From positions 1 to 22,785 of the forward strand of contig JAZNXI010000013.1 of NCBI GenBank assembly GCA_045593825.1: a stretch of DNA of 22,785 nt, in the 5' to 3' direction. Below, piece after piece: positions 1-6,793 of the stretch. Position 1 is the stretch's first letter. Every line of letters begins with the position of its first letter. A model generated the notes under the pieces. It worked only from the letters and a program-made list of their open reading frames with translations. It made no database searches and had not been told where the DNA came from. The stretch is from SIG299 sp045593825 (GTDB lineage: Bacteria; Bacillota; Clostridia; Lachnospirales; Lachnospiraceae). A program made the translations under genes and the position numbers.

Positions 1-482
1 GCAATACCGACTCTTTGCTGCTGACCGCCGCTCATTTCCTTTGGTTTGTGCTGCAGACGGTTCTTTAATCCGACCTTTACCAGCATTTCCTTTGCCATGG
101 CACGGCGTTTTTTTCTTGGCATCCGCTTAAATACCAGCGGAAGCTCCACATTTTCCAGTGCTGTCATGGTGCCAATCAGATTATAAGACTGGAAAACGAA
201 ACCCAGATACTTTTGCCGGAATCTGGCCAGCTTTGTTTCGTTCAGTTTGTGGATTGGCCGTCCCTTTATCAGAATCTGACCGGAGGTCAGTTTTTCGATT
301 CCCGCCATTAAATTCAACAGCGTGGACTTACCGGAACCGGAAGTACCAAACAGGCAACAGAATTCCCCTTCGAAAATATCAAAACTTACATCATCCACTG
401 CATATATCTTTTCATTACCCATCCGGTAAATTTTACGGACATTTTTAACTTCTATCACCTTTTGCGGCGTATTACCCAACAA
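1..482 (-). CDS. ABC transporter ATP-binding protein, LolD/MacB-like (partial)
   Basis: This is the N-terminal part, about 160 residues, of an ABC ATPase; its C terminus, including Walker B and the switch histidine, lies beyond the left edge. Visible motifs are Walker A (GTSGSGKST), a Q-loop (FVFQSYNL) and the signature (EMSGGQQQRVGI). The phrases YAVDDVSFDI and ALENVELPLVFK are typical of the LolD/MacB/FtsE group, whose members drive export or membrane-extraction systems together with FtsX/MacB-type permeases. The protein would work on the cytoplasmic face of the membrane. The start is uncertain. AGGTGAG (484-490) precedes two in-frame TTG codons (482-480 and 479-477), and an in-frame GTG also lies inside the putative ribosome binding site. 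I chose the first TTG. The permease and substrate are not in the window, so I cannot choose between antimicrobial peptide resistance, lipoprotein handling or another role. Confidence 0.88.
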   Translation of the reverse strand, partial: MLGNTPQKVIEVKNVRKIYRMGNEKIYAVDDVSFDIFEGEFCCLFGTSGSGKSTLLNLMAGIEKLTSGQILIKGRPIHKLNETKLARFRQKYLGFVFQSYNLIGTMTALENVELPLVFKRMPRKKRRAMAKEMLVKVGLKNRLQHKPKEMSGGQQQRVGI

Positions 483-554
483 ACTCACCTCGCTTTAATA
501 AAGGAAATGTCGCTTTCCCATTAATTAGACGCAAATTTTCCTTAAAAAGTTACA

Positions 555-590
555 AAAAAATAAGGGAGAGAAAAATCTCCCCCTTATTAT
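555..590 (-). terminator. Rho-independent terminator after the cytidylate kinase-like gene
   Basis: Read on the - strand, an A/T-closed stem with a run of G pairs (AATAAGGG...) encloses a short loop and is followed by at least seven T's (555-560 on the + strand are A's). It lies about 70 bases past the stop codon at 658 and separates that gene from the partial ABC ATPase. Confidence 0.75.
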
Positions 591-657
591 AGCGTCTTAT
601 TACTAAAATAGCAATGCTTCCTATAGTCTATTTCGTTCCTTTAAGAAAATCTTAAGA

Positions 658-1275
658 TTATTCCGGAAGGCTGTCAATGAAGGCCTTAATACACTCTACC
701 GTATTGTCGATACCGATGTGGCTGCTGTTTACCGATAAGTCATAATTGGTTGCCTTGCCCCACTTTTCACCGGAATGATAGTTGTAGTAATTGGCTCTTC
801 TCTTATCCATTTTGTGGATAGCCTCTTCTACCTTAACCGGACTTAAATTATTTACACGGACGGCACGTTCCTTTCTGAACTCTAAATCCGCATGGATAAA
901 GATGTTAATAACATTTGGCACTTCTTTTAAAATATAGTCTGCACAACGGCCCACCACTACACACGGACCTTCTTCAGCCACCTTGCGGATAACGTCGGAC
1001 TGGGCAAGATAAATGCGGTCATCCAAGGATAACTGGGAGAACCCGATTTCCTGGTTGCCGTAAGCACTCATACCCATGGCAATGGAATAAAGAAGGCTGT
1101 TGGTTGCCTTTGTTTCTGCGTTATGGAACGCCGCTTCCGCATAGCCGCTTTCTTTAGCCGCACGTGTAATTATCTCATTATCATAAAACGGAATCCCGTA
1201 CTTTGCTGCCAGCTTTGCCCCAATTTCTCTTCCTCCGCTGCCGTACTGTCTGCTTATTGTAATAATCTTATTCAT
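658..1275 (-). CDS. cytidylate kinase-like family protein
   Basis: The 205-residue protein begins MNKIITISRQYGSGGREIG. This start, with a P-loop-like GSGGREIG at residues 12-19 followed by KYGIPFYDNEII, is characteristic of the cytidylate kinase-like family (Pfam Cytidylate_kin2). Proteins of this family are common in Clostridia and are distinct from Cmk of pyrimidine metabolism. VVVGRCADYIL (107-117) and the basic HADLEFRKERAVRV (128-141) fit the NMP-kinase fold, the latter in the lid region. The expected activity is phosphoryl transfer from ATP to a nucleotide or similar small substrate in the cytosol, but the true substrate of this family is not clear to me. The ATG at 1275 has GAGG about six bases upstream. 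The gene has its own extended -10 promoter at 1340-1348 and a terminator at 555-590, so it is probably monocistronic, although read-through from the Ig-repeat gene is possible. Confidence 0.85.
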   Translation of the reverse strand: MNKIITISRQYGSGGREIGAKLAAKYGIPFYDNEIITRAAKESGYAEAAFHNAETKATNSLLYSIAMGMSAYGNQEIGFSQLSLDDRIYLAQSDVIRKVAEEGPCVVVGRCADYILKEVPNVINIFIHADLEFRKERAVRVNNLSPVKVEEAIHKMDKRRANYYNYHSGEKWGKATNYDLSVNSSHIGIDNTVECIKAFIDSLPE

Positions 1276-1339
1276 ACAGGCCTCATTTCTGCGTTTTACG
1301 CTATATATTTTACTATAACCCCATAGTTATCGTACCTTT

Positions 1340-1348
1340 ATTATAACA
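1340..1348 (-). promoter_or_regulatory. extended -10 promoter of the cytidylate kinase-like gene
   Basis: On the - strand the sequence reads TGTTATAAT, a perfect -10 box (1340-1345) with the TG of an extended -10. The -35 region 17 bases upstream is poor (TTTATT). A start near 1333 would give a leader of about 57 bases. Confidence 0.5.
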
Positions 1349-1376
1349 TACTTTCCACCGAAAATAAATAGAATAT

Positions 1377-3083
1377 TTACTTGCGTTTTTTACCGTTTTT
1401 TACTTCCACTGTTACAATCACAAATACTCCGCTTTCGTCCTGGGCTTCAATCCAGATTTCGCAGGTTCCTTCCGAATGGGTACGGATTTTACCGTTCTTG
1501 GATACCGTTGCTACATCCTCATCGGAGGACCAGTAAGTGACCTCTCTGTTTTCTGCACTGAGCGGAAATACCATTGGATTTAAGGAGAAGCTTCTGTTTT
1601 CCTTTAACTCCACTTCTGTCTGGACAATGATTTCCTCTACCAGACGATTGGACTCTACATCCACTAAAATATAGGTACCCGGCTCGTATACGATAAATTC
1701 ATACTCCGTCTGTTCTTCGTCAAGGAATTCCCCATCTACCTTTGCCATAATAGTTGCTTTATTTGGCGTATAATACACACCGAACCTTTCCGGATCGAAA
1801 TCCTCCGGAACAGTAACCTTCATCGCCATCGGAAACTGTAGCACCATTTCATCATCATCATAGAATAGGTCAAACCCTATGAACTTATCGGTGAAGACAA
1901 CCCTTTGTACCACATATTCTACCATATCCTCATCTGCCTTACGCAGCATGAACTTGTCCGGCTCCAGTTCCGGTGACATTCCAAGGGTAACCTCCGTATA
2001 GTGGGAATAATCCGGACTGGCAAAATAATTGGTAACGGCATTATCGTAATTGGCCGCAAAACCAATTACACCCGGAACAATGATTTCTTCCATGAAGGCA
2101 TCACAATATACCAGTACCATATTTTCGCCTTCAAATAAAATTTCATCGCCATACATTTCGTAAGTATCAATTGCCTCGTCAGTGCCATCATTGTAGGTAA
2201 CTATAACCTCTATTTCTTCCTTTGGCACCTTCTTGCCCACAATGACACCCGGACCTACATAACGTGCCCGCATTTCTGTCACATAACGTGCCTCCGCATA
2301 GACCTGAACTACCGTTTCCATATTGCCATAGGTAATGGTAATCTCATTTTCACCTTCCTGCTCGGCAACAGACGGGCTGATATTGAAATTCTTTACCTGC
2401 TTTATGGTACCATCATTATACAGCGCCTGCACTTCGATATCATTTTTACTGATGTCGTTGCCCGCAATTACCGGTTTACCGATATAGTAAGCCATCAGTT
2501 CTTCTACAGCTAATGGTTCCTTACCATTAATAAAAATTTCTGCAGTTTTTCCTTCGTATACAACAGTTACTGTATTGGAACCGGCCTTAGCTACCGTATT
2601 GGAATCCAGGTTAAACTTACGGACCTTTTCATAGCTTCCATCACTAAAATAGGCATACACTTCCACTTTACCCACAGGAATTGTGGCGCCCACATATAAA
2701 TCCTCACCTATGTAATCCGCAGTAATCGATTCTGCCACCTTGCCAGGCACGGTAAGGATACAGGTTTTATCTTTATATGTGACTACAATCGGATTATCTC
2801 CTTTGTTTTTTATAACCGACGGAGAAATGGTAAAACCCTTCTTCACATCCTCATAATCATAATAACCGCTTTGTCCGCTGGAAACATAATACTTGGCAGA
2901 AAGATATATATCCTTCACATTGACTTCTTTTCCGACTTCCACCGCAGCGCCCACATAATAAGCCTCTATTTCCTCTAACCGCTGCACCGCACCGGATGCC
3001 TGCCTTGTTCCAAACCATGCTGTAAAAACAAGAACCATGACTGCCACCGGCAGAATATATTTTATCACAGATTTTTTCTTCAT
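1377..3083 (-). CDS. membrane-anchored surface protein with bacterial Ig-like repeats
   Basis: The 568-residue protein has a basic N terminus (MKKKSVIKYI) and one hydrophobic helix (residues 8-24) that can be a signal peptide or a membrane anchor; no lipobox is seen. Four degenerate beta-rich repeats follow at about 39-115, 120-188, 193-262 and 270-338. Each opens with a Y(V/I)G...V..G motif, and three continue with a Y.DG(T/S) strand and a hydrophobic last strand, as in bacterial Ig-like (Big) domains. Residues 340-480 form a region I do not recognise, with acidic stretches such as FYDDDEMVLQF. Residues 490-562 look like a Big_2-type domain (VTYWSSDEDVATVSKNGKI). It is probably an exported cell-surface protein. 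No sortase motif, catalytic motif or enzyme domain is visible. The ATG at 3083 has AAGG about eight bases upstream. No terminator is evident between it and the next gene. Confidence 0.7.
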   Translation of the reverse strand: MKKKSVIKYILPVAVMVLVFTAWFGTRQASGAVQRLEEIEAYYVGAAVEVGKEVNVKDIYLSAKYYVSSGQSGYYDYEDVKKGFTISPSVIKNKGDNPIVVTYKDKTCILTVPGKVAESITADYIGEDLYVGATIPVGKVEVYAYFSDGSYEKVRKFNLDSNTVAKAGSNTVTVVYEGKTAEIFINGKEPLAVEELMAYYIGKPVIAGNDISKNDIEVQALYNDGTIKQVKNFNISPSVAEQEGENEITITYGNMETVVQVYAEARYVTEMRARYVGPGVIVGKKVPKEEIEVIVTYNDGTDEAIDTYEMYGDEILFEGENMVLVYCDAFMEEIIVPGVIGFAANYDNAVTNYFASPDYSHYTEVTLGMSPELEPDKFMLRKADEDMVEYVVQRVVFTDKFIGFDLFYDDDEMVLQFPMAMKVTVPEDFDPERFGVYYTPNKATIMAKVDGEFLDEEQTEYEFIVYEPGTYILVDVESNRLVEEIIVQTEVELKENRSFSLNPMVFPLSAENREVTYWSSDEDVATVSKNGKIRTHSEGTCEIWIEAQDESGVFVIVTVEVKNGKKRK

Positions 3084-3138
3084 AGTCTATACCTTAGCCT
3101 TTCTTTTTGAAAAAGAGCATACTTCACCTTCGTCGTAT

Positions 3139-3144
3139 ATTATA
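3139..3144 (-). promoter_or_regulatory. possible -10 box of the Ig-repeat protein gene
   Basis: A perfect TATAAT lies on the - strand about 55 bases upstream of the start at 3083. No convincing -35 box is found at the usual spacing, so this is only a candidate. Confidence 0.35.
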
Positions 3145-3202
3145 TCGGCAAAAAGTGTCGGAATATTAAGATGAATTTGTTTTCAAATTTCCAAAAAAAC
3201 GT

Positions 3203-3231
3203 TTGACAAATGATGTTCTCAATGATATACT
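3203..3231 (+). promoter_or_regulatory. sigma-A-type promoter of tRNA-Leu(CAG)
   Basis: TTGACA (3203-3208) and TATACT (3226-3231) are separated by exactly 17 bases. The predicted start near 3238 gives a leader of only a few bases before the tRNA at 3245. Confidence 0.88.
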
Positions 3232-3244
3232 ATCTAGGCAGATT

Positions 3245-3328
3245 GCGGATGTGGCGGAATTGGCAGACGCGCATGATTCAGGTTCATGTGAGATTACTCT
3301 CATAGGGGTTCAAGTCCCCTCATCCGCA
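3245..3328 (+). tRNA. tRNA-Leu (anticodon CAG)
   Basis: The 84-base class II tRNA folds fully. The acceptor stem is GCGGATG/CATCCGC, the D-stem is GCG/CGC with AATTGGCAGA in the D-loop, and the anticodon stem is CATGA/TCATG around the loop TTCAGGT, giving anticodon CAG. It has a long variable arm (TGAG...CTCA) and a T-arm of AGGGG-TTCAAGT-CCCCT. The discriminator base is A, as expected for leucine. The 3' CCA is not encoded and must be added after transcription. It reads the CUG codon. Confidence 0.96.
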
Positions 3329-3344
3329 TTAAAATGCAGTATAG

Positions 3345-3372
3345 ACAGACGAGGATTTCTCGTCTGTTTTTT
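3345..3372 (+). terminator. terminator after tRNA-Leu(CAG)
   Basis: A perfect 9-bp stem (ACAGACGAG/CTCGTCTGT) with a 5-base loop is followed by six T's. It stands between the tRNA and the capA-like gene, only 37 bases before that gene's start codon. Confidence 0.9.
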
Positions 3373-3408
3373 CTTTATACAAATTTACCAATGATAAGGA
3401 GGTCTTTT

Positions 3409-4683
3409 ATGAACCGCTCCAAATACACTGTTCTGTTTGCTTCTTTATGTATTGCCTGCTGCCTTTATGGCTGCAGCACTCCGGGTCCCTCTCCGGCAGC
3501 GACCACCGGTCCAACCATCCTTCCGGCAGCAACCCTGACTCCCACCATGATTCCCACAGAAACGCCAACTGTTACTCCGGCACCAACTGCCACTCCAACA
3601 AGCACTATCGTCCCTACCGCAACAAGTACTCCCACACCGGAGCCTACTAATACACCAACACCGACACCAAGTCCGACCGTAACTCCTACGCCAACCCCGG
3701 CTGTTACTACCATCACCTGCTCTTTTGCAGGAGACGTTACCCTGGGCAGCGATTTAATCAACCAGAACTCCGCAAGAAACTTTTACAAAATGTATGATAA
3801 AGTTCAGGACGATGCCTACTTTTTCTCCAACGTACTTCCTTACTTTGCAGAAGATGATTTAACTTTGGTAAATCTGGAAGGCGTTCTTTCCGCCCGGGGC
3901 GAACGACAGGATAAAACATTTGCCTTCCGGGGCGACCCGACCTATGTAAACATCTTAACTGAGGGTTCCGTAGAAGCGGTTTGCATGTCCAATAATCACA
4001 GCAAAGACTACGGTCAAATCAGCCACGATGACACAAAAGACATTTTAGAACAGGCCGGCATTATTTATTCTTACGAGGACATCATCGGTTACACCACCAT
4101 AAAGGATATCAAAATTGCCATGATTTCCGTCTATGTCCGTCAAAACGGCATCGAGGGTTCCAAAGCCCTGCTTGATAAAACCATTGCCGAAGCAAAGAAG
4201 CAGGATACGGCACTCATTATTACCTCTTTCCATTGGGGCACGGAAGGCACCCAAAAGCTGAAGGACGAACAACCGGAGCTTGCCAGGTATGCCATTGACC
4301 TCGGTGCAAACCTTGTGCTGGGACATCATCCTCATGTTCTGCAGGCCATAGAGCAGTACAACGGCTCCTATATCGTATACAGTCTTGGCAATTTCTGCTT
4401 TGGCGGAAATACCAATCCAAAGGACAAAGATACCATGATTTTCCGGCAGACCTTTTCCTTCACCGATGGCATATTACAGCCTGAAGAAAGTCCTGTCCGG
4501 ATTATCCCGTGCAGTGTATCCTCTGTTACCGAAAGAAACGACTACCGTCCAACACCACAAACCGGAAGCGAAGCAGAACGCATTATGAACAGACTGAATG
4601 ATTTCTGCGAATCCTATCATTTATCCTTTGAAAAAGAGACAGAGGGTGTATACGTTCCTACCCTTGATACTATATCTGAATAA
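3409..4683 (+). CDS. CapA-family (poly-gamma-glutamate synthesis-type) lipoprotein
   Basis: I chose ATG 3409 because AAGGAGG sits six bases upstream and the product then begins with a proper lipoprotein signal (MNRSKYTVLFASLCIACCLYGC, lipobox cysteine 22). An upstream in-frame ATG at 3334 would run through the tRNA terminator and spoil the signal. The 424-residue product has a Thr/Pro-rich spacer at about 24-99 and then a CapA domain (PGA_cap, a metallophosphatase-like fold). Its conserved motifs are FAGDV (106-110), NLEG (155-158), SNNH (194-197), FHWG (274-277), LGHHPHV (304-310) and YSLGNF (324-329), so the likely metal ligands are intact. Family members take part in poly-gamma-glutamate or capsule-related processes, but no capBC partners are present here and the substrate is unknown. 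It would sit on the outer face of the membrane. I see no strong promoter of its own between the tRNA terminator and the ribosome binding site. Confidence 0.87.
   Translation: MNRSKYTVLFASLCIACCLYGCSTPGPSPAATTGPTILPAATLTPTMIPTETPTVTPAPTATPTSTIVPTATSTPTPEPTNTPTPTPSPTVTPTPTPAVTTITCSFAGDVTLGSDLINQNSARNFYKMYDKVQDDAYFFSNVLPYFAEDDLTLVNLEGVLSARGERQDKTFAFRGDPTYVNILTEGSVEAVCMSNNHSKDYGQISHDDTKDILEQAGIIYSYEDIIGYTTIKDIKIAMISVYVRQNGIEGSKALLDKTIAEAKKQDTALIITSFHWGTEGTQKLKDEQPELARYAIDLGANLVLGHHPHVLQAIEQYNGSYIVYSLGNFCFGGNTNPKDKDTMIFRQTFSFTDGILQPEESPVRIIPCSVSSVTERNDYRPTPQTGSEAERIMNRLNDFCESYHLSFEKETEGVYVPTLDTISE
3478..3705 (+). repeat. Thr/Pro-rich low-complexity coding repeat in the capA-like gene
   Basis: About 75 residues are almost entirely Thr, Pro, Ala, Ser and Glu in TPT, TPA and TPE steps. 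It probably forms an extended spacer that carries the CapA domain away from the membrane through the cell wall. Such repeats can change length by slippage. Confidence 0.8.
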
Positions 4684-4720
4684 ATTGTTGAAAAAATTTT
4701 AAAAAAATTAAAATTAGGTA

Positions 4721-4749
4721 TTTACAAATTAAAAATAATAGTGTATACT
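4721..4749 (+). promoter_or_regulatory. sigma-A-type promoter of tRNA-Leu(AAG)
   Basis: TTTACA (4721-4726) and TATACT (4744-4749) are separated by 17 bases. The start near 4756 gives a leader of about 33 bases before the tRNA, containing the inverted repeat at 4774-4786. Confidence 0.82.
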
Positions 4750-4773
4750 ATCAAAGTGCTCAACAGAGTACCG

Positions 4774-4786
4774 CTTGCATTGCAAG
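4774..4786 (+). repeat. inverted repeat in the tRNA-Leu(AAG) leader
   Basis: CTTGCA-T-TGCAAG is a perfect 6-bp dyad ending two bases before the mature tRNA 5' end. It may be part of the pre-tRNA leader seen by RNase P, or may be chance. Confidence 0.35.
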
Positions 4787-4788
4787 AT

Positions 4789-4871
4789 GCGGGAGTGCTG
4801 GAATTGGCAGACAGGCATGACTAAGGATCATGTGCTCGTAGGGCGTGCGGGTTCAAGTCCCGCCTTCCGCA
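4789..4871 (+). tRNA. tRNA-Leu (anticodon AAG)
   Basis: The 83-base class II tRNA has acceptor stem GCGGGAG/CTTCCGC (one G-U pair) and D-stem CTG/CAG with AATTGGCAGA in the D-loop. The anticodon stem CATGA/TCATG surrounds the loop CTAAGGA, giving anticodon AAG. The variable arm is GCTC-GTA-GGGC and the T-arm is GCGGG-TTCAAGT-CCCGC. The discriminator base is A and CCA is not encoded. A34 would be expected to be modified to inosine to read CUU and CUC. Confidence 0.96.
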
Positions 4872-4890
4872 TTAAATATTTTTTACTGAA

Positions 4891-4923
4891 AACCTTGAAT
4901 CTAAGCAGGATTCGAGGTTTTTT
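4891..4923 (+). terminator. terminator after tRNA-Leu(AAG)
   Basis: An 11-bp stem (AACCTTGAATC/GATTCGAGGTT, one G-U pair) with a 7-base loop is followed by a T-tract. It probably also ends any read-through transcript from the capA-like gene, which has no terminator of its own. Confidence 0.88.
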
Positions 4924-4941
4924 CTTTTCATAAAAAAAGTC

Positions 4942-4969
4942 AAAAAATGAGGTACCCCAAGGTACCTCA
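4942..4969 (-). terminator. terminator of the GH2-SulP-lipoprotein-coiled-coil operon
   Basis: A perfect 9-bp stem TGAGGTACC/GGTACCTCA (4948-4956 and 4961-4969) has a 4-base loop. On the - strand it is followed by six T's (4942-4947). It lies seven bases past the stop of the coiled-coil gene and faces the tRNA terminator on the other strand. Confidence 0.9.
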
Positions 4970-4975
4970 CTGTTT

Positions 4976-5836
4976 TTATTTTTTCTTCGTTCCAAAACCA
5001 AGCTTCTTAAAAGCGCCGAATATGGATTCTGCACCTGCCTCCTCCTCTTCGCCGTCCTCATCAGACAACTGGGCTTCCAGAGCTTTCTGCTGCTCTTCCT
5101 GGAATGCAAAATATTCTGCATCCAGCTCCTGGGCTGTGACTGCAGCATCACCACCCGGAGAAGACTTGCCTTTTTTCTTCTTTTTGCCAAAGCCCTCCGG
5201 AATCTTTGGAGTATCATGAACTTCTACCACAATGGCAGAAGATAACTTGCTTTCAAATTCATCGGCAGGGGCCTCGTAAGCATCCGAAGAAGCCACACTG
5301 CCCACATTTCTGGAATTGGACATTAGTGGTTCGATATCCTCCGGCAAGGTTTTGCGCTTTGCTTTAATATCCTCTATCATGTGCAGATACACCTTCGCAT
5401 CGGCCTTTGTCTGCAGCTGGGACAACACCTCCATGGAATCCTGTTCCAGATAATACAGACGTTCCTGATAGTTTTTCATCATCATTTCGTACTCTGTACG
5501 TACCTTTTCATGCATATACTCCATGGCATTTTTCAAATCCGCAATTGCCTCCTGGGTATATAACAGGGAAGAGGCGTGGATTTCATCAGCTCTAAGCAGC
5601 GCCTCATCCTTAATGTCCGCCGCCATACGTTCTGCCTGGGCAATACCGCGGTCTCTGGCTGCCACAGTTACTTCATACTCCTCCATGGCATCATATACCG
5701 CATAATTCAACTCCTCCAACAGAGAAAACATGCGCTTCTTGGACACAATCAAATCTTCGCTGGAATATGCACTTTCTTTACAATTGGCAAGGTAAATATG
5801 TATCTTTTTCATTGCCTGTTCCAGTTTGTCTGACAT
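4976..5836 (-). CDS. coiled-coil protein of unknown function (DivIVA / ATPase subunit H-like)
   Basis: I do not recognise a defined family. The 286-residue protein has no signal peptide or membrane segment. Residues about 30-160 are heptad-rich and highly charged (LLEELNYAVYDAMEEYEV, RDRGIAQAERMAADIKDEAL), predicting a long coiled coil like those often labelled vacuolar ATPase subunit H-like or DivIVA-like in Clostridia. The region from 165 to 205 is polar and probably flexible. A basic patch (GKKKKKGK, 217-224) and an acidic stretch (DEDGEEEEAGAE, 259-270) precede a basic end (FGTKKK). A cytosolic scaffold or membrane-associated organiser is possible but unproven. Its ATG lies only three bases after the stop of the upstream lipoprotein gene, and its GGAGGAG ribosome binding site is inside the last codons of that gene, so the two are probably translationally coupled. 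Confidence 0.75.
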   Translation of the reverse strand: MSDKLEQAMKKIHIYLANCKESAYSSEDLIVSKKRMFSLLEELNYAVYDAMEEYEVTVAARDRGIAQAERMAADIKDEALLRADEIHASSLLYTQEAIADLKNAMEYMHEKVRTEYEMMMKNYQERLYYLEQDSMEVLSQLQTKADAKVYLHMIEDIKAKRKTLPEDIEPLMSNSRNVGSVASSDAYEAPADEFESKLSSAIVVEVHDTPKIPEGFGKKKKKGKSSPGGDAAVTAQELDAEYFAFQEEQQKALEAQLSDEDGEEEEAGAESIFGAFKKLGFGTKKK

Positions 5837-5839
5837 AAT

Positions 5840-6781
5840 TTACTCCTCCACATTGTCAATTACATAAAAATGGTACTGCTCCATCTCATACAGTTCCGCT
5901 TGCTCTGCCGGGTAAGAAAATACCACCCACATAACACCATTAATCCACTCTTCTTCTCCAAAAGCAGTACCAAGCAGTGACTGAGGATACTGAGTGTCAA
6001 TGAAAATAGCGCAATGCATAGTATTCCCCGCCTGCCAAAGGCAGGTTGTTCTTCTTTCTTCCGGACGTTCTTCCAAAACCGAACCGCCTACGGAAAGAAT
6101 TTCATAAATTAATTCTTCTCTCGTCTGCTGCATGCAATAACGGATTTCAAATTCTACATCGGAATTATCCTTACAGAAGTATGTAACCGCAAGCTCACGG
6201 TCTGTTTTTTCAACAGAGGACTCCCGGTATAATTCCGGAAATACAATGATATATTTTTCATCAATACTTACCGTTTTCTGCCAGCCATGATTTACCAAAG
6301 GCTCCGGATTGATGGTTGGAGTCGGACTTGGACTCGGTGTAGGACTCGGCGTCGGTGTAGACGTTGGTTCCGGTGTCGGCTCCGGACTCGGCGTCGGTGT
6401 GGACGTTGGGCTAGGAGTCGGCGTAGATGTTGGTTTCGGGCTCGGTGTTTCTGTTGGTTCAATGGTTGGTTCAGCAGTTGGTCCGGCAGTTGGTTCGGCC
6501 GGCTGCGTTGGAGTAGGTATCGGAGTCTCGGTTGGTACCGTTGTTGGTGTTACCGTCGGCTTCCCTGTTGGTGCCGCTGTTGGTGCCGCTGTTGGATGCA
6601 GACCCGGAACCGGACTCGGCGTTGCGGTTGGCGTACAGGTCGGAACCACAATCGGAGTCGGAGTATTGCCGTTATTATCAAAGGTAATAGGTCCTACCCC
6701 CTCCTTTGGTCCGCAGGAAGCAAACAGAAGAAGTCCTGCCGTTACTACTATACCAAGAATACCTTTTTTCATTTGCTTCAC
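5840..6781 (-). CDS. lipoprotein with Thr/Pro-rich spacer and unknown C-terminal domain
   Basis: The 313-residue protein starts MKQMKKGILGIVVTAGLLLFASC, a lipoprotein signal with cysteine 23 as the likely lipidation site. Residues about 40-160 are a low-complexity spacer of TPT, TPS and EPT steps. The last 150 residues form a compact domain of mixed charge (for example HGWQKTVSIDEKYIIVFPEL, EFEIRYCMQQTREELI, WINGVMWVVFSYPAEQAEL). I cannot assign it to a family, and it has no obvious catalytic motif. The design (lipid anchor, wall-spanning spacer, small outer domain) matches the capA-like protein at 3409-4683. It lies 12 bases downstream of the SulP gene and is coupled to the following coiled-coil gene. 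A second ATG three codons inside the start gives an almost identical signal peptide and cannot be excluded. Confidence 0.78.
   Translation of the reverse strand: MKQMKKGILGIVVTAGLLLFASCGPKEGVGPITFDNNGNTPTPIVVPTCTPTATPSPVPGLHPTAAPTAAPTGKPTVTPTTVPTETPIPTPTQPAEPTAGPTAEPTIEPTETPSPKPTSTPTPSPTSTPTPSPEPTPEPTSTPTPSPTPSPSPTPTINPEPLVNHGWQKTVSIDEKYIIVFPELYRESSVEKTDRELAVTYFCKDNSDVEFEIRYCMQQTREELIYEILSVGGSVLEERPEERRTTCLWQAGNTMHCAIFIDTQYPQSLLGTAFGEEEWINGVMWVVFSYPAEQAELYEMEQYHFYVIDNVEE
6302..6664 (-). repeat. Thr/Pro-rich coding repeat in the lipoprotein gene
   Basis: About 120 codons encode TPTPSP-like steps. At the DNA level, imperfect tandem units of the form GGACTCGGCGTCGGTGT recur on the + strand between about 6310 and 6440, so length variation between strains by slippage is plausible. 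Confidence 0.8.
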
Positions 6782-6793
6782 CGCCTTCCTGCA

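Noticed and set aside
3465..3761. Open frame on the - strand encoding VGVGV-type repeats
   Set aside because: It is the antisense of the Thr/Pro spacer of the capA-like gene; such repeats stay open in several frames. It has no ribosome binding site and the CapA motifs prove the other strand.
3245..4871. A tRNA-targeted integrated element between the two tRNA-Leu genes
   Set aside because: There is no integrase, no direct repeat of the tRNA 3' end beyond the similarity expected of two leucine tRNAs, and both tRNAs keep their own promoters.
4828..5217. Open frame on the - strand covering tRNA-Leu(AAG), its terminator and part of the coiled-coil gene
   Set aside because: It crosses a well-supported tRNA and two terminators and is a shadow of the gene at 4976-5836.
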